From NCBI GenBank assembly GCA_964537055.1, contig CAZHYV010000003.1:62001-126000 (forward strand): a stretch of DNA of 64,000 nt. The letters run 5' to 3'. Shown here piece after piece: positions 53,208-62,525 of this stretch. Made by a program: the position numbers and the translations under genes. The DNA is from CAZHYV01 sp964537055 (GTDB lineage Bacteria > Myxococcota_A > Polyangia > Palsa-1104 > JAEUJZ01). The notes under the pieces were generated by a model, which ran no database searches, was not told the DNA's origin, and was given only the letters and a program-made list of their open reading frames with translations. Each line of letters begins with the position of its first letter. Position 1 is the stretch's first letter.

Positions 53208-53747
53208 ATGACATCTATTAGATTGTATATTTTTCTTATTTTAACCTCTACTTTTTCTATTGGCTGTGCCTCAACAAAACCTCTAGAAAATCAATCTCAG
53301 GGTTCTTTGCAGGAGATAGATGCAATTTCTCCAGCAAATGCCTATACGGATTGTACTTTTACACCTCAAGAGATTAGCGCCTATCAAGAAGCAATCCAGT
53401 TTAATGATCAGGGACTTATAGATAGATCTCATGAGCTTTTGAGTCAATTTGCTATGCTAAAGCTCCAAGAGGAGTTTGAAAAAAGGTGTAACGAGATGCC
53501 TGCATCCAACCTTTCGGAAATACAAATTTTCTTGAAGCCATATTGTGAGAAAGGTACACCTCCTCCCCTTAATGATTACGATCAGTATCAAGTATACCAA
53601 GAATCACTCAGAGTCTATTTTAAGGCGAAAGAGATTATATCGCGTTGGAAGAGATGCCATGGGATTCCGTCCACGACGGGCTCGCCTTACATGGGTCCCC
53701 AAGAACCGAGAATGAATATGGCAGACCTTGGGCTTTCAGTAGGTTAG
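53208..53747 (+). CDS. Lipoprotein of unknown function
   Basis: 179 residues from the ATG at 53208, which gives a signal (TSIRLYIFLILTSTFSIG) ending in the attachment Cys (SIGCAS). The frame is open upstream to 53172 (TTG) with another ATG at 53187. The mature part is mostly helical, contains four more Cys (YTDCTF, RCNEMP, PYCEKG, KRCHGIP) and is somewhat AT-richer than its neighbours. Structure unknown. Confidence 0.65.
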   Translation: MTSIRLYIFLILTSTFSIGCASTKPLENQSQGSLQEIDAISPANAYTDCTFTPQEISAYQEAIQFNDQGLIDRSHELLSQFAMLKLQEEFEKRCNEMPASNLSEIQIFLKPYCEKGTPPPLNDYDQYQVYQESLRVYFKAKEIISRWKRCHGIPSTTGSPYMGPQEPRMNMADLGLSVG

Positions 53748-53815
53748 CCTATAATCCTACAAGATACTCCACAAGACTTTATCTTAGTAGCCTATTTGCG
53801 CTATAAAGTGTCTGT

Positions 53816-55753
53816 ATGTTGATGCAGCTCGCAGATGTTACCTTTTCTTACCCGGGAAGACCTATGTTTTCTCGGATGTCCTTGCAGGTGAATCCAGGAG
53901 ATCGCATTGGTTTGGTGGGGCCCAACGGCGCGGGCAAGTCTACGCTGCTTCGGCTGCTTAGCGGAGCGCTTATTCCCGATGAAGGACAGCGAGTGCTTGC
54001 CCGAGGAAAGAGATTTGCGTATCTTCATCAGTCACAAGAATTGAGCGGGCAGGGAACTTTGTGGGACATTTTGCTTGCTCCCTTCTCTGCACTTCTGAAG
54101 CTGCGAGAAGATGTATCCTCCTTTGAAAACAAGCTCTCTCAAGCAAACTGCACGGAAGAGGACGTTCGTTCTTATGGTCGATTGCAAGAACAATACCAGC
54201 GGGAAGAGGGATATTTGGTTGAGTCGAAGGTCCGTTCGATCGCATCTGAAATAGGCTTTCAGCCCAAAGATCTAGAAAGATCCGTACACACCTTCTCAGG
54301 TGGGGAACGGGGCCGGGTGGAGCTTGCCAAGATCCTTCTGGCTGCCCCCGATGTCCTCTTGCTTGATGAGCCAACCAACCACCTGGATCTACAGTCGATT
54401 GAAGCCCTCGAGCGCAGATTATCCGCCTGGGACAGTGCACGCGCTTTTGTCATCGTGAGCCACGACCGCTATTTTCTGGAAGCAGTCTGTACTTCCATCG
54501 TGGAGGTTGAGCATCAAAATGTTGTTGTGTATCCGTTCTCTTACCAAAAGTACCTCAAAGAGCGGGAGAAACGTCATGACCTTCAAATGAAAGCTTTTTT
54601 AGAACAACAGGAGGAAATTGCTAAGACAGAAGAATTTATCCGTAGAAATATTGCTGGACAGAATACAAAGCAGGCCCAAGGGCGCCGAAAAATGCTAGAG
54701 AAGCTTGAACGGATTGAGCGGCCCGAGAATTCGTTTGCTAAAGCAAAATCAATGAAACTGGGGTTTTCTCAAGAAGGTTCTCAAGGAGGCAAAGAACTGC
54801 TCCGCTTTAAAGATATGGAGCTTACTTATGGAGAGAGCAAGAGTCTTCTGAAGGGGTTCTCGAAGACGATCTATCGAGGGGAGCGGATCGCCTTAATTGG
54901 GCCCAATGGTGCTGGGAAATCGACAGTCCTCAAAGCCATTTTGGGGAAAGTGGCGCCTTCCGCAGGCCATATTGAGTATGGATACGGTCTTCAGCTGGGA
55001 TATTTTGATCAACATCTATCAAGCGTTGTGGAGACAAATACGCTGCTTGAGGAAATCCATGAGGTACGTCCCCTTTGGAAAGAAGAAGAGGTACGATCCT
55101 ATTTAGGACGATTTCGATTCTCTGGAGAAGATGCGTTCCGCAAGGTCAAAGAGTTGTCTGGTGGAGAAAGAAACCGACTAACGTTAGCAAAATTGATGCT
55201 AGAGCCTTACAACCTTTTGCTTCTTGATGAACCGACCAACCATCTTGATCTACCTACCTGTGAAAACCTCGAAGCAGCGTTAAAATCTTTTGAAGGTACT
55301 CTGCTTGTCGTCAGCCACGACCGATTTTTCCTAAACGAGTTGGTCCAAAAGATTTGGTATTTGGACCCGCAAACAGCACAAATCGAAGAGTATCTTGGAA
55401 ACTATAGCGAGTGGAAAGAATGGAAAGAAAAACAAGCGCTTTCCTTAAGACCATCTTTGGAAAAAAACCTCTCTGCATCTATGCAGAGCGCCTCCCTCAA
55501 AGAAAAGTCTGATTACGAGCTTCGTAAGGAAATGGAACGTTTGCTAGCAAAAAAACGAAAGGAATTTACCCAGACTGAGGCAAAGATTACTGAATTAGAG
55601 AACGCCCTTTCGCAAATCCAGCAAACCATATTGAACCATGATCCCTCCGATTGGCAGGGGTTACAAGCCTTCTCTGAAGAAGAAAAGAAACTTCAGCTTG
55701 ATTTAGAGAGACTTATGGCGCGTTGGGAACAGCTAGGCCAGGAACTTGGATAA
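53816..55753 (+). CDS. ABC-F family ATPase (Uup-like)
   Basis: 645 residues with two ABC domains and no membrane segment. Each domain has Walker A (GPNGAGKSTLLRLLSG; GPNGAGKSTVLKAILG), the signature (TFSGGERGRVELAK; LSGGERNRLTLAK) and LLLDEPTNHLDL. The linker between them carries basic residues (AQGRRKMLEKLERI), and the C-terminal ~80 residues form a charged coiled coil, as in Uup/YdiF. Such proteins act on the ribosome E-site or on DNA rather than in transport. ATG at 53816 or 53822; no clear ribosome-binding site. Confidence 0.92.
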   Translation: MLMQLADVTFSYPGRPMFSRMSLQVNPGDRIGLVGPNGAGKSTLLRLLSGALIPDEGQRVLARGKRFAYLHQSQELSGQGTLWDILLAPFSALLKLREDVSSFENKLSQANCTEEDVRSYGRLQEQYQREEGYLVESKVRSIASEIGFQPKDLERSVHTFSGGERGRVELAKILLAAPDVLLLDEPTNHLDLQSIEALERRLSAWDSARAFVIVSHDRYFLEAVCTSIVEVEHQNVVVYPFSYQKYLKEREKRHDLQMKAFLEQQEEIAKTEEFIRRNIAGQNTKQAQGRRKMLEKLERIERPENSFAKAKSMKLGFSQEGSQGGKELLRFKDMELTYGESKSLLKGFSKTIYRGERIALIGPNGAGKSTVLKAILGKVAPSAGHIEYGYGLQLGYFDQHLSSVVETNTLLEEIHEVRPLWKEEEVRSYLGRFRFSGEDAFRKVKELSGGERNRLTLAKLMLEPYNLLLLDEPTNHLDLPTCENLEAALKSFEGTLLVVSHDRFFLNELVQKIWYLDPQTAQIEEYLGNYSEWKEWKEKQALSLRPSLEKNLSASMQSASLKEKSDYELRKEMERLLAKKRKEFTQTEAKITELENALSQIQQTILNHDPSDWQGLQAFSEEEKKLQLDLERLMARWEQLGQELG

Positions 55754-55821
55754 AAGAAAGGGCGGCGAAAAGAATGATTTTCCCACTTCTCAAATCTTTC
55801 TAATGGTATGCTCGTACCTTC

Positions 55822-58404
55822 ATGGTGGATTCAGCACATCTTTTTCGATCATCAGGCCTAACAGAGGAAGAAGCCAAAGCCTTGCTTACCCAAGAGGGAT
55901 TTAACGAGCTTCCTCAACGAAAAGAGCGACGGTTTTTGGGCACTCTTCTTAAGGTGCTGGGTGAGCCCATGCTCCTCCTATTAATTGCTTGTGGAGTGCT
56001 CTATTTGATGGTAGGAGATCGACTAGAGGCAGTGGTATTGTTCAGTTTTGTGCTTTTTGTGCTGCTTAATACCCTCTATCAGGAAAGAAAAACAGAGCAT
56101 GCGCTGGCTGCACTGAAAAAATTATCAAACCCCCGAGCAAAAGTGGTTCGAGATGGAAAAAAACAGTACATCGATAGCCGCCTGGTGGTCCCTGGGGATC
56201 TATTGTGCCTTTCTGAAGGAGACCGCATCCCTGCAGATGCCATTTTATGTTCTGCTACCCATCTCCTTGTGGATGAATCTCTTTTAACTGGCGAATCTTT
56301 GCCGGTGAGAAAGACAGCCGAAACTACAGAAGTTTCGCAAGAAGCCCCGGGAGGAGACGACCTGCCGTTCGTTTATTCGGGTTCCTTGGTGATTCGAGGG
56401 GAGGGAATGGCCAAGGTGCAAAAGACAGGCATCCATACCCAGGTAGGTAATATTGGGAAGCAGCTCGCCTCGGTCCATCGAGAAAAGACGCCTCTTCAGA
56501 AGGAGTCCTACCGTTTGGTTCGAATGTTTGCCGGACTTGGGATTGTCCTGTGTATCGCTATCTTTTTGGCACATGGATTTCTTTATCACGCCTGGCTGAA
56601 GGGACTTTTGGCGAGCTTAGCATTGGCCATGGCCATGATCCCAGAAGAAATTCCTATGATTTTTTCCATTTTCTTGGCACTAGGCGCCTATCGGATGTCC
56701 AAGAAGCATGTGCTGACTCGACATTTACATGCGATTGAAGCCCTAGGTTCCGCAACGGTTTTATGCGTAGACAAAACAGGGACCCTTACCCTGAATAAGA
56801 TGGCCATTGCTAGCACCTATGTAGCAGATGTTGGAGCAAAAGGAGCCTCTTATCCGATGGAAGCCTCTGGGCAAGAGGATAAAAACGAAGAAGCAAGCTC
56901 TGTTCGCGGTTTGATTTGGGCGGGAATTCTTGCAAGCCAGCGAGAACCGTTCGATCCCATGGAGGCTGCCTTACACGAGTACGGCCAAGCGCATCATCTT
57001 ATTCCGAAAGACTTCTCCTCGTGGATTCTTAAACACGAATATCCATTATCACCGCATCTTCTTTCCATGACCCATGTCTGGCAAAATCCAACCTCTTCTC
57101 AAGACTATCTGGTAACAACAAAAGGAGCCCCAGAGGCCGTTTTTACACTTTGCCGCCTTTCCGAGTCTCAAAAGAAAGAGTTTTCTGCACATAGTGAAAG
57201 ACTTGCCGAAGAGGGATTTCGCGTGATTGCTGTTGCTTCAGCAACAGTCGCCACTGCCACATTCACAGATGCTCCCATGCCTGTAAGCCAGGAGGAATTC
57301 CCCCTTTCATTCCAGGGCTTAATTGCCTTTTCTGATCCAATCCGGCTTCAAGCAGCTTCTACAGTAAAGATTTGTAGAGAGGCAGGGATCCGTGTCCTTA
57401 TGGCCACGGGAGATCATCCACGAACAGCAATGAGCATTGCCAAGCAAGTGGGGCTTTCTCAGGAAGGAGGGATATTAACGGGGGCCGAGATTCATGCGAT
57501 GGATGACCAAGCCTTAGCAGAGCGAAGCAAAACCGTTTCTGTGTTTGCCCGCGTTTCACCTGAGCATAAACTACGGTTGGTAAATGCTCTAAAGGTAGCA
57601 GGCGAGATTGTTGCGATGACGGGAGATGGCGTGAATGATGCCCCTGCCCTAAAAGCTGCGCACATTGGGATAGCAATGGGGAGACGAAGCACCGATGTCG
57701 CGAAAGAAGCATCTGCGCTTGTTCTTTTGGATGACAACATCTCTTCTTGGGCGGAAGCCATCCGTTTAGGGCGAAGGATTTACGATAACATTCGCAAAGC
57801 CATGGGGTATACTATCTCTATCCATGTGCCCATTGCAGGTCTTGCCTTAGTTCCCGTTTTGGCCAAATTGCCGCTGATCTTACTTCCCCTCCATATTGCC
57901 GCGCTTGAAATGATTATTGACCCAGCTTGTTCACTCATCTTCGAAGCAGATCCTGCAGATCCGGATCTCATGCAAAGACCTCCCCGCGACCCTAAAGCCC
58001 CGTTGTTTACAAAACGGATGCTCCTAATAAGCCTCTTGAAAGGAGCAGGCGTTTTTCTTATGTCTTTATGTGGGCTTCTTATTGCGGTCCGCTCAAATTG
58101 GCTTGAAGCGACGGCCAGAACCATCGCGTTTACAACGTTAATGCTTGGAAACTTGGGCTTGATCGTTATAGGACGTATGGGTAGGAAAGGGTTATGGTCT
58201 TCCCTCCGTAAGCCCAATCCTGCCTTTTGGATCATCTTTGCTGCTGTGCTCTGCGTAGGAGGGATCATTCTCCTTGTGCCGGCCTTACAACGCCTTTTTC
58301 TCTTTGCGCCTCTCACCCTGGGACAGATCGTTCTTTGTGTCGCGGCGGCAGGTGTAAGTTTGCTTTGGTCTTTTGGGGTCGTAAAGCTCTTTACACCCAA
58401 ATAG
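55822..58404 (+). CDS. P-type cation-transporting ATPase
   Basis: An 860-residue P2-type pump. N-terminal cation-ATPase domain (SSGLTEEEAKALLTQEGFNE), actuator TGES (LLTGESLPV), membrane helix 4 motif PEEIPMIFSIFLALGA, phosphorylation site DKTGTLT with Asp317, and hinge TGDGVNDAPALKAAHIGIAM are all intact. About ten membrane segments are expected, the last six in the C-terminal third. PEEIP in helix 4, rather than PEGLP, belongs to a subgroup whose ion is uncertain (Ca2+ or other divalent or monovalent cations). It follows the ABC-F gene on the same strand without overlap. Confidence 0.92.
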   Translation: MVDSAHLFRSSGLTEEEAKALLTQEGFNELPQRKERRFLGTLLKVLGEPMLLLLIACGVLYLMVGDRLEAVVLFSFVLFVLLNTLYQERKTEHALAALKKLSNPRAKVVRDGKKQYIDSRLVVPGDLLCLSEGDRIPADAILCSATHLLVDESLLTGESLPVRKTAETTEVSQEAPGGDDLPFVYSGSLVIRGEGMAKVQKTGIHTQVGNIGKQLASVHREKTPLQKESYRLVRMFAGLGIVLCIAIFLAHGFLYHAWLKGLLASLALAMAMIPEEIPMIFSIFLALGAYRMSKKHVLTRHLHAIEALGSATVLCVDKTGTLTLNKMAIASTYVADVGAKGASYPMEASGQEDKNEEASSVRGLIWAGILASQREPFDPMEAALHEYGQAHHLIPKDFSSWILKHEYPLSPHLLSMTHVWQNPTSSQDYLVTTKGAPEAVFTLCRLSESQKKEFSAHSERLAEEGFRVIAVASATVATATFTDAPMPVSQEEFPLSFQGLIAFSDPIRLQAASTVKICREAGIRVLMATGDHPRTAMSIAKQVGLSQEGGILTGAEIHAMDDQALAERSKTVSVFARVSPEHKLRLVNALKVAGEIVAMTGDGVNDAPALKAAHIGIAMGRRSTDVAKEASALVLLDDNISSWAEAIRLGRRIYDNIRKAMGYTISIHVPIAGLALVPVLAKLPLILLPLHIAALEMIIDPACSLIFEADPADPDLMQRPPRDPKAPLFTKRMLLISLLKGAGVFLMSLCGLLIAVRSNWLEATARTIAFTTLMLGNLGLIVIGRMGRKGLWSSLRKPNPAFWIIFAAVLCVGGIILLVPALQRLFLFAPLTLGQIVLCVAAAGVSLLWSFGVVKLFTPK

Positions 58405-58469
58405 GACCCAATCTATCTTGGAATAAGCCTATAGAGAGGAATAAGACGAGAAGGGGACTGGGACTGAGG

Positions 58470-58787
58470 TTAGCGAGTATTAGGAATACGGCCAATGTCG
58501 ATCTGCTCAAGGGCCGCACGGACAACCTGTGACTTATTCGCCTTGCTATGGCCTCGTTTTTTTAGCTCCTTGACCAGAAAGTTGAGTTTTTCAATATCTT
58601 CGGTGTAAAGAGACAAACAAACGATCTTATAATGGTTTGGTTTGCTGTAGGTCTCAAGATGATTCCTCTCTCCTTTTTTGCTGCCTGTTTGAGGACGATA
58701 AAAATCTGTCAAAATGTCTTCTTTGGAAAGAGGATTATCTCCTAGGGCTTTGGGTTCGGCGGATAAGTATTGAGTACGTTCTTTCAT
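58470..58787 (-). CDS. Ribbon-helix-helix protein, ParA partner
   Basis: 105 residues. The first ~55 are flexible (KALGDNPLSKEDILTDFY, TGSKKGERNHLETYS). The rest has a beta strand then two helices: YKIVCLSLYTEDIEKLNFLV, ELKKRGHSKANKSQVVRAAL, the shape of a ribbon-helix-helix DNA-binding domain. Its ATG overlaps the parA TGA by two bases (ATGA), so it is translated together with ParA. I read it as the centromere-binding or ParA-stimulating partner, analogous to ParG or Omega, in place of a classical ParB. Confidence 0.65.
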   Translation of the reverse strand: MKERTQYLSAEPKALGDNPLSKEDILTDFYRPQTGSKKGERNHLETYSKPNHYKIVCLSLYTEDIEKLNFLVKELKKRGHSKANKSQVVRAALEQIDIGRIPNTR

Positions 58788-59770
58788 GAAACTTGTGTCT
58801 CCTCAAACACAGGCTCGCTCTCTATCTGGTGAGGCAGAGAACTTTGGAGGGGCAGACCACTTTGGGTCTGGATAAATCGGTCTACTAGCTTTCGGTAATC
58901 TTCAGCTCCTGCCGAGTCAGGATCGTATTCAAATATGGTTTGCCTGTGGCTGGGGGCTTCTGCCAAGCGGGTTGATCGACGAATAGGGTGAAATAGCTTT
59001 TCTTGAAAATGGTTCTGTAAGGTTTCGACTGCTTCTTTTGCAAGACGTACCCGTCCATCGTAGAAGGTAGGAATGATGCCTGTAATGCGGACAGAATGAC
59101 CAAGATGCTTTTCAAGGTCCTTGATATTTTTAATTACCTGCTTTACTCCAACCAATGAGAGATAATCGCAGGAAACTGGAATTAAAACTTCATCCGCGTA
59201 CATCAAAGCATTCTGATTCAACAAAGATAAAGAAGGCCCACAATCAAGCAGAATATAAGAATACCGACGGTGAATGTTTCCAAGGCGTTTAGAAAGAATG
59301 CGGTTGCGATGCTCTTCTACGCGAGCAAGCCATATCTCTGCCACAGCAAGGGTCGCATCCGTAGTAATGACGTCTAAATTACCCCGCACAGGAACGGCAA
59401 CATCTCCAGGAGATTTTCCTTCTACCAAAAGATGGTATAACGAGAATTCTCCTTTGATTCCAAGACTTACGCCGACATTTCCCTGCGCGTCCATATCAAT
59501 CAGCAGCGTAGAATGGCCACGCTCTGCAAGACCAGCAGCAAGATTAATGGAGGTAGTCGTTTTTCCCGTACCCCCTTTTTGGTTTAAAATCGCGACCCGA
59601 CGAGCTTTTTTAGTCGCAAACCCACCTTCTCCCAGGGCCTTTTGTCTGCACTCGATGGCACAAAAAAAGTGCCTTTGGGAGGGGACTCCTGGGGGAGAGG
59701 GAAGCACTGCGATTTGAAAAGCATACATTGGCGTGAATGAATTTCCACAGATCGTGCAAAGCTCAGCCAT
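58784..59770 (-). CDS. ParA-family ATPase with N-terminal zinc finger
   Basis: 328 residues. The N-terminus has a Cys motif (C5-x2-C8 and C37-x3-C41: ELCTICG, FFCAIECRQ) suggesting a zinc-binding module. The ParA domain follows from residue ~55: deviant Walker A KGGTGKTTTSINLAA with the signature Lys65, DMDAQGNVGVSLG, and LLDCGPSLSLLNQNALMYADE. Switch-like and C-terminal blocks are complete. ParA proteins move DNA, plasmids or protein clusters over the nucleoid; the short co-translated RHH partner implies DNA cargo. No parS-like repeats were found near. The start has no strong ribosome-binding site. Confidence 0.88.
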   Translation of the reverse strand: MAELCTICGNSFTPMYAFQIAVLPSPPGVPSQRHFFCAIECRQKALGEGGFATKKARRVAILNQKGGTGKTTTSINLAAGLAERGHSTLLIDMDAQGNVGVSLGIKGEFSLYHLLVEGKSPGDVAVPVRGNLDVITTDATLAVAEIWLARVEEHRNRILSKRLGNIHRRYSYILLDCGPSLSLLNQNALMYADEVLIPVSCDYLSLVGVKQVIKNIKDLEKHLGHSVRITGIIPTFYDGRVRLAKEAVETLQNHFQEKLFHPIRRSTRLAEAPSHRQTIFEYDPDSAGAEDYRKLVDRFIQTQSGLPLQSSLPHQIESEPVFEETQVS

Positions 59771-59866
59771 GCCACCATTAAAGGTCTAGCTCGATGCTGA
59801 AGCAATTTTTTATCTAAGGATTTTTGCTTGCCGTCGTCAAAGTTTTGCATTACAACCAAGACATCT

Positions 59867-60064
59867 ATGATTACGAAAGAGTTGCTTGAGATTCTTTGTT
59901 GTCCAAAATGCCATGGAACTTTGCAAGAAATGCTTTCTTTACAAGGGCTTCTTTGTGCGAAATGTCAGCTGCTTTATCAGGTAGAAGATGGAATTCCCAA
60001 TCTACTGATAGAAGAAGCCAAGCCTGTTGATGCTACTGATGGGGAATACCCGACTTGTGGATGA
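59867..60064 (+). CDS. Trm112-family zinc-ribbon protein
   Basis: 65 residues from the ATG at 59867 (ITKELLEILCCPKCHGTLQ). Two Cys pairs (CCPKC and LCAKC) and the ending EDGIPNLLIEEA are the Trm112/YcaR family pattern. The eukaryotic and archaeal members activate methyltransferases; the bacterial role is unclear. Divergent from parA, with 96 bases between the starts. Confidence 0.85.
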   Translation: MITKELLEILCCPKCHGTLQEMLSLQGLLCAKCQLLYQVEDGIPNLLIEEAKPVDATDGEYPTCG

Positions 60065-60085
60065 TACGTAAAAGCCACTCCCTTT

Positions 60086-60892
60086 CTAGGGATGAGATTT
60101 TCCTTGGAGTAGCTGCCACAGGGTAATAAGGACCTCAATAAGAATAAGAATGACTACGGTTAATTCTAATCTCCACGTAGTTCGGTGTTTAGAGAGATCC
60201 ACCAGAAGAACCAAATTTTCTTGAATGGTCCGAAGTTTTGCCTCCAAAGCTCGAAATCGATCTTGGATCTCTAGTTCGATGCGCAACGCGTTGTACAAGC
60301 GATCGAGCTCTGGGACTTCCCAGGTAGATTCTGGCTTATCAAAAAGAGCCAAGGTGGCAATAATGTCATTTTTTGTAGCAATGCAGGTCCCAATAAAGCG
60401 AACCAGATCGGGAACTTTGCCTGGAAGCCGACCTGATTTTTGTAAATGATTAATGATCTTATTCGTTTTTTTAGAAATTTCCTGGATATCAACATCATAG
60501 TAATCCATCGAGGCAGATTGGGCTAAGAGCAGGCTTACAATTTCTAGAATAGGCAATGTCAATTCTGGGACAACAACCCGATCAAACTGCGCTTCGATGG
60601 CTGCTCCTTCTCTCACCTCGATAAGAAAATCTTCTGGAAAGAGCTTATGAGGATCTGGCTCAAACTTAGCTTCGACGGTTTGAATCAGTCGGTCCCTTTT
60701 TTCTAAAGGAACATTGACAAAAACCAATGCCCCAAAATCGAAGGCGAGGCACATCGATTGCTTCTGTTCCTGCTCAGAAAAATGAACAACCAAGATATCT
60801 TTTTTGAGGAGGATCTGGCCTTCAGAAAAAAGAACAGCCAATTCTTTGAGCCGAAAGGACGAAGAAAACGCATAAGCATGAATGGGAATCAT
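60086..60892 (-). CDS. RMD1/YloA-type DUF155 membrane protein
   Basis: 268 residues from the ATG at 60892 (a GTG two codons earlier is possible). The pattern matches DUF155 (RMND1/Sif2): FDFGALVFVNVP, then LPILEIVSLLLAQSASMDYYD and, near the C-terminus, LRIELEIQDRFRALEAKL followed by one membrane anchor (LTVVILILIEVLITLWQLL). The family is found in mitochondria and bacteria; function is poorly understood. It ends 22 bases beyond the Trm112-like gene, with which it is convergent. Confidence 0.75.
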   Translation of the reverse strand: MIPIHAYAFSSSFRLKELAVLFSEGQILLKKDILVVHFSEQEQKQSMCLAFDFGALVFVNVPLEKRDRLIQTVEAKFEPDPHKLFPEDFLIEVREGAAIEAQFDRVVVPELTLPILEIVSLLLAQSASMDYYDVDIQEISKKTNKIINHLQKSGRLPGKVPDLVRFIGTCIATKNDIIATLALFDKPESTWEVPELDRLYNALRIELEIQDRFRALEAKLRTIQENLVLLVDLSKHRTTWRLELTVVILILIEVLITLWQLLQGKSHP

Positions 60893-61021
60893 CTGCACCA
60901 GTGTATCTTATCAACGATCTTGGGTAGATACAATCGATTCGAGAGATCGTTCCAAGATTTGCGAGCGAAAGGAAACCAGGTGGACAAAACCTGAGGGTTA
61001 GGCTAGGGTAATTTTATTCTT

Positions 61022-61459
61022 ATGAAGATAGATCAACTACCGATTGGCGCAAATTTACTTTTTTATGATTCTGTTTGCGGTCTGTGTAATCGAGGAATCC
61101 AGTTTCTTCTACGATACGATCGCAACCGAGATTTCTATTTTGTTCCTCTGCAGAGCACGATCGCCCAAAGGGTTCTTTTCGCTGCGGGCAAGGATCCGGG
61201 GAGGATGGATAGCTTCTATCTGTTAACTCATTATGGTACACCGGACGAACAGCTGCTTTCCAAAGCGAGTGCTACTCTATTTATTGCAGAAAAACTCGGG
61301 GGCATCTTCGCTCTTCTGGCCCAAGGACTAAAGCTGCTCCCTCTCCATTGGCTGGATCACGGATATACAGCCATTGCGAACTCACGCTACCGCTTTTTTG
61401 GTACCACCGACCACTGTTATCTTTCTCGGCAATTTCAGGACCGATTTGTGAATGAATAG
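61022..61459 (+). CDS. DCC-family thiol-disulfide oxidoreductase-like protein (DUF393)
   Basis: 145 residues with the family signature near the N-terminus (LLFYDSVCGLCNRGIQFL, with the Asp-x-x-Cys-x-x-Cys pattern) and FYFVPLQSTIAQRV, LLTHYGTPDEQLLSKASA and a C-terminal YRFFGTTDHCYL. The fold is thioredoxin-like; no reaction is established. No strong ribosome-binding site. Confidence 0.85.
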   Translation: MKIDQLPIGANLLFYDSVCGLCNRGIQFLLRYDRNRDFYFVPLQSTIAQRVLFAAGKDPGRMDSFYLLTHYGTPDEQLLSKASATLFIAEKLGGIFALLAQGLKLLPLHWLDHGYTAIANSRYRFFGTTDHCYLSRQFQDRFVNE

Positions 61460-61614
61460 AAGCAGCCATTGAGGTTGGATTCATTCAGCACGACGCCAGG
61501 CCCGCACCTACTTTACACCAAGGGTGTGCCAAGTAGCAAAGCTGGTACTAAGCAGCTAGAATCTCCTGTTACTTCCGGGGGCATCGTACAGCTTTCAGCA
61601 GATAAGGGGAAAAG

Positions 61615-62502
61615 ATGACAGAAATTATTAGTATTAATAGTGTTGAACGTGCAACAAATGTTCACAAACAAACGCAAACCTTCTTGGATGCAGACAGTTT
61701 ACTAGTTTCTCAAATTAATGATCATCTTAGAGCCTTTAGGAGTTTACTCAATCTAATTCCCAAACTATTCAGCGGCCATTTATTTCCTTGTATTGAAGCA
61801 GTTTCTGAAATTGAGAATGCGATTCTAGTTTCTTCGCTTGGATTCTATAAATTAGGATTTATAACCTTACGAAATGTCCTCGAATTATCGCTCCTATCTG
61901 TTTATTTTGACCGTAGTGGTGATTCCGAGAAGAAGATACAAAGATGGTTAAAATCTAAGGACAATACTCCTTTTTTTAATTCTGTCTGCCAAGAATTGTT
62001 TGCCTTGGAAAATTTTCAGAAGATTCAATCAAGTTGTGATCTTGAGTTAGAACTTAAGTCTCTGTTTTATAAGCTTTCTGATTATAGTCATACTAAGGGG
62101 TATAAATTTTCAAATCACGGCCTGGGAAATAATTTTTCAAATTTTAATGTTTTTAATGAAAAAATATTTCTCGAGTTCATTGAACAATTTAAGGATGTCA
62201 CTCGCATGAGTGTTGTGCTTCATCTGATTCGATATCCTGTTGGGCTGCTTCACACTCCCTTGTTTCAAAAATTTGGCTTTGACAGTATCATGGGAACATT
62301 TATCGAGCCTTGGGAAGGAGAATTACTTCGAAGCGTTGTCAAGACTCCGTTGATAGACATTCTTCAAAACCTTGCGTATTCAGATCGTGAAGCGCAATCA
62401 CTTGCTAGGTACATTAATGATTTTCCAGATTTAACCGAACAGGAGATTAGCACCACATCTCTCTCTTTAAAACTATCTAATGAAAGTTCAACCAACTATT
62501 GA
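61615..62502 (+). CDS. Orphan protein in low-GC DNA
   Basis: 295 residues with AAGGGGA before the ATG. Base composition is clearly lower in GC than both neighbours, suggesting recent transfer. No signal peptide. The middle (FITLRNVLELSLLSVYFDR, then RSGDSEKKIQRWLKS) and the C-terminal helical part do not match a family I know; the RNVLELSLL helix recalls HEPN-like helical proteins often found in defence contexts, but this is weak. A 155-base gap upstream has no ORF. Confidence 0.5.
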   Translation: MTEIISINSVERATNVHKQTQTFLDADSLLVSQINDHLRAFRSLLNLIPKLFSGHLFPCIEAVSEIENAILVSSLGFYKLGFITLRNVLELSLLSVYFDRSGDSEKKIQRWLKSKDNTPFFNSVCQELFALENFQKIQSSCDLELELKSLFYKLSDYSHTKGYKFSNHGLGNNFSNFNVFNEKIFLEFIEQFKDVTRMSVVLHLIRYPVGLLHTPLFQKFGFDSIMGTFIEPWEGELLRSVVKTPLIDILQNLAYSDREAQSLARYINDFPDLTEQEISTTSLSLKLSNESSTNY

Positions 62503-62525
62503 GGGTAGCCAGAGAACTTTTGATC

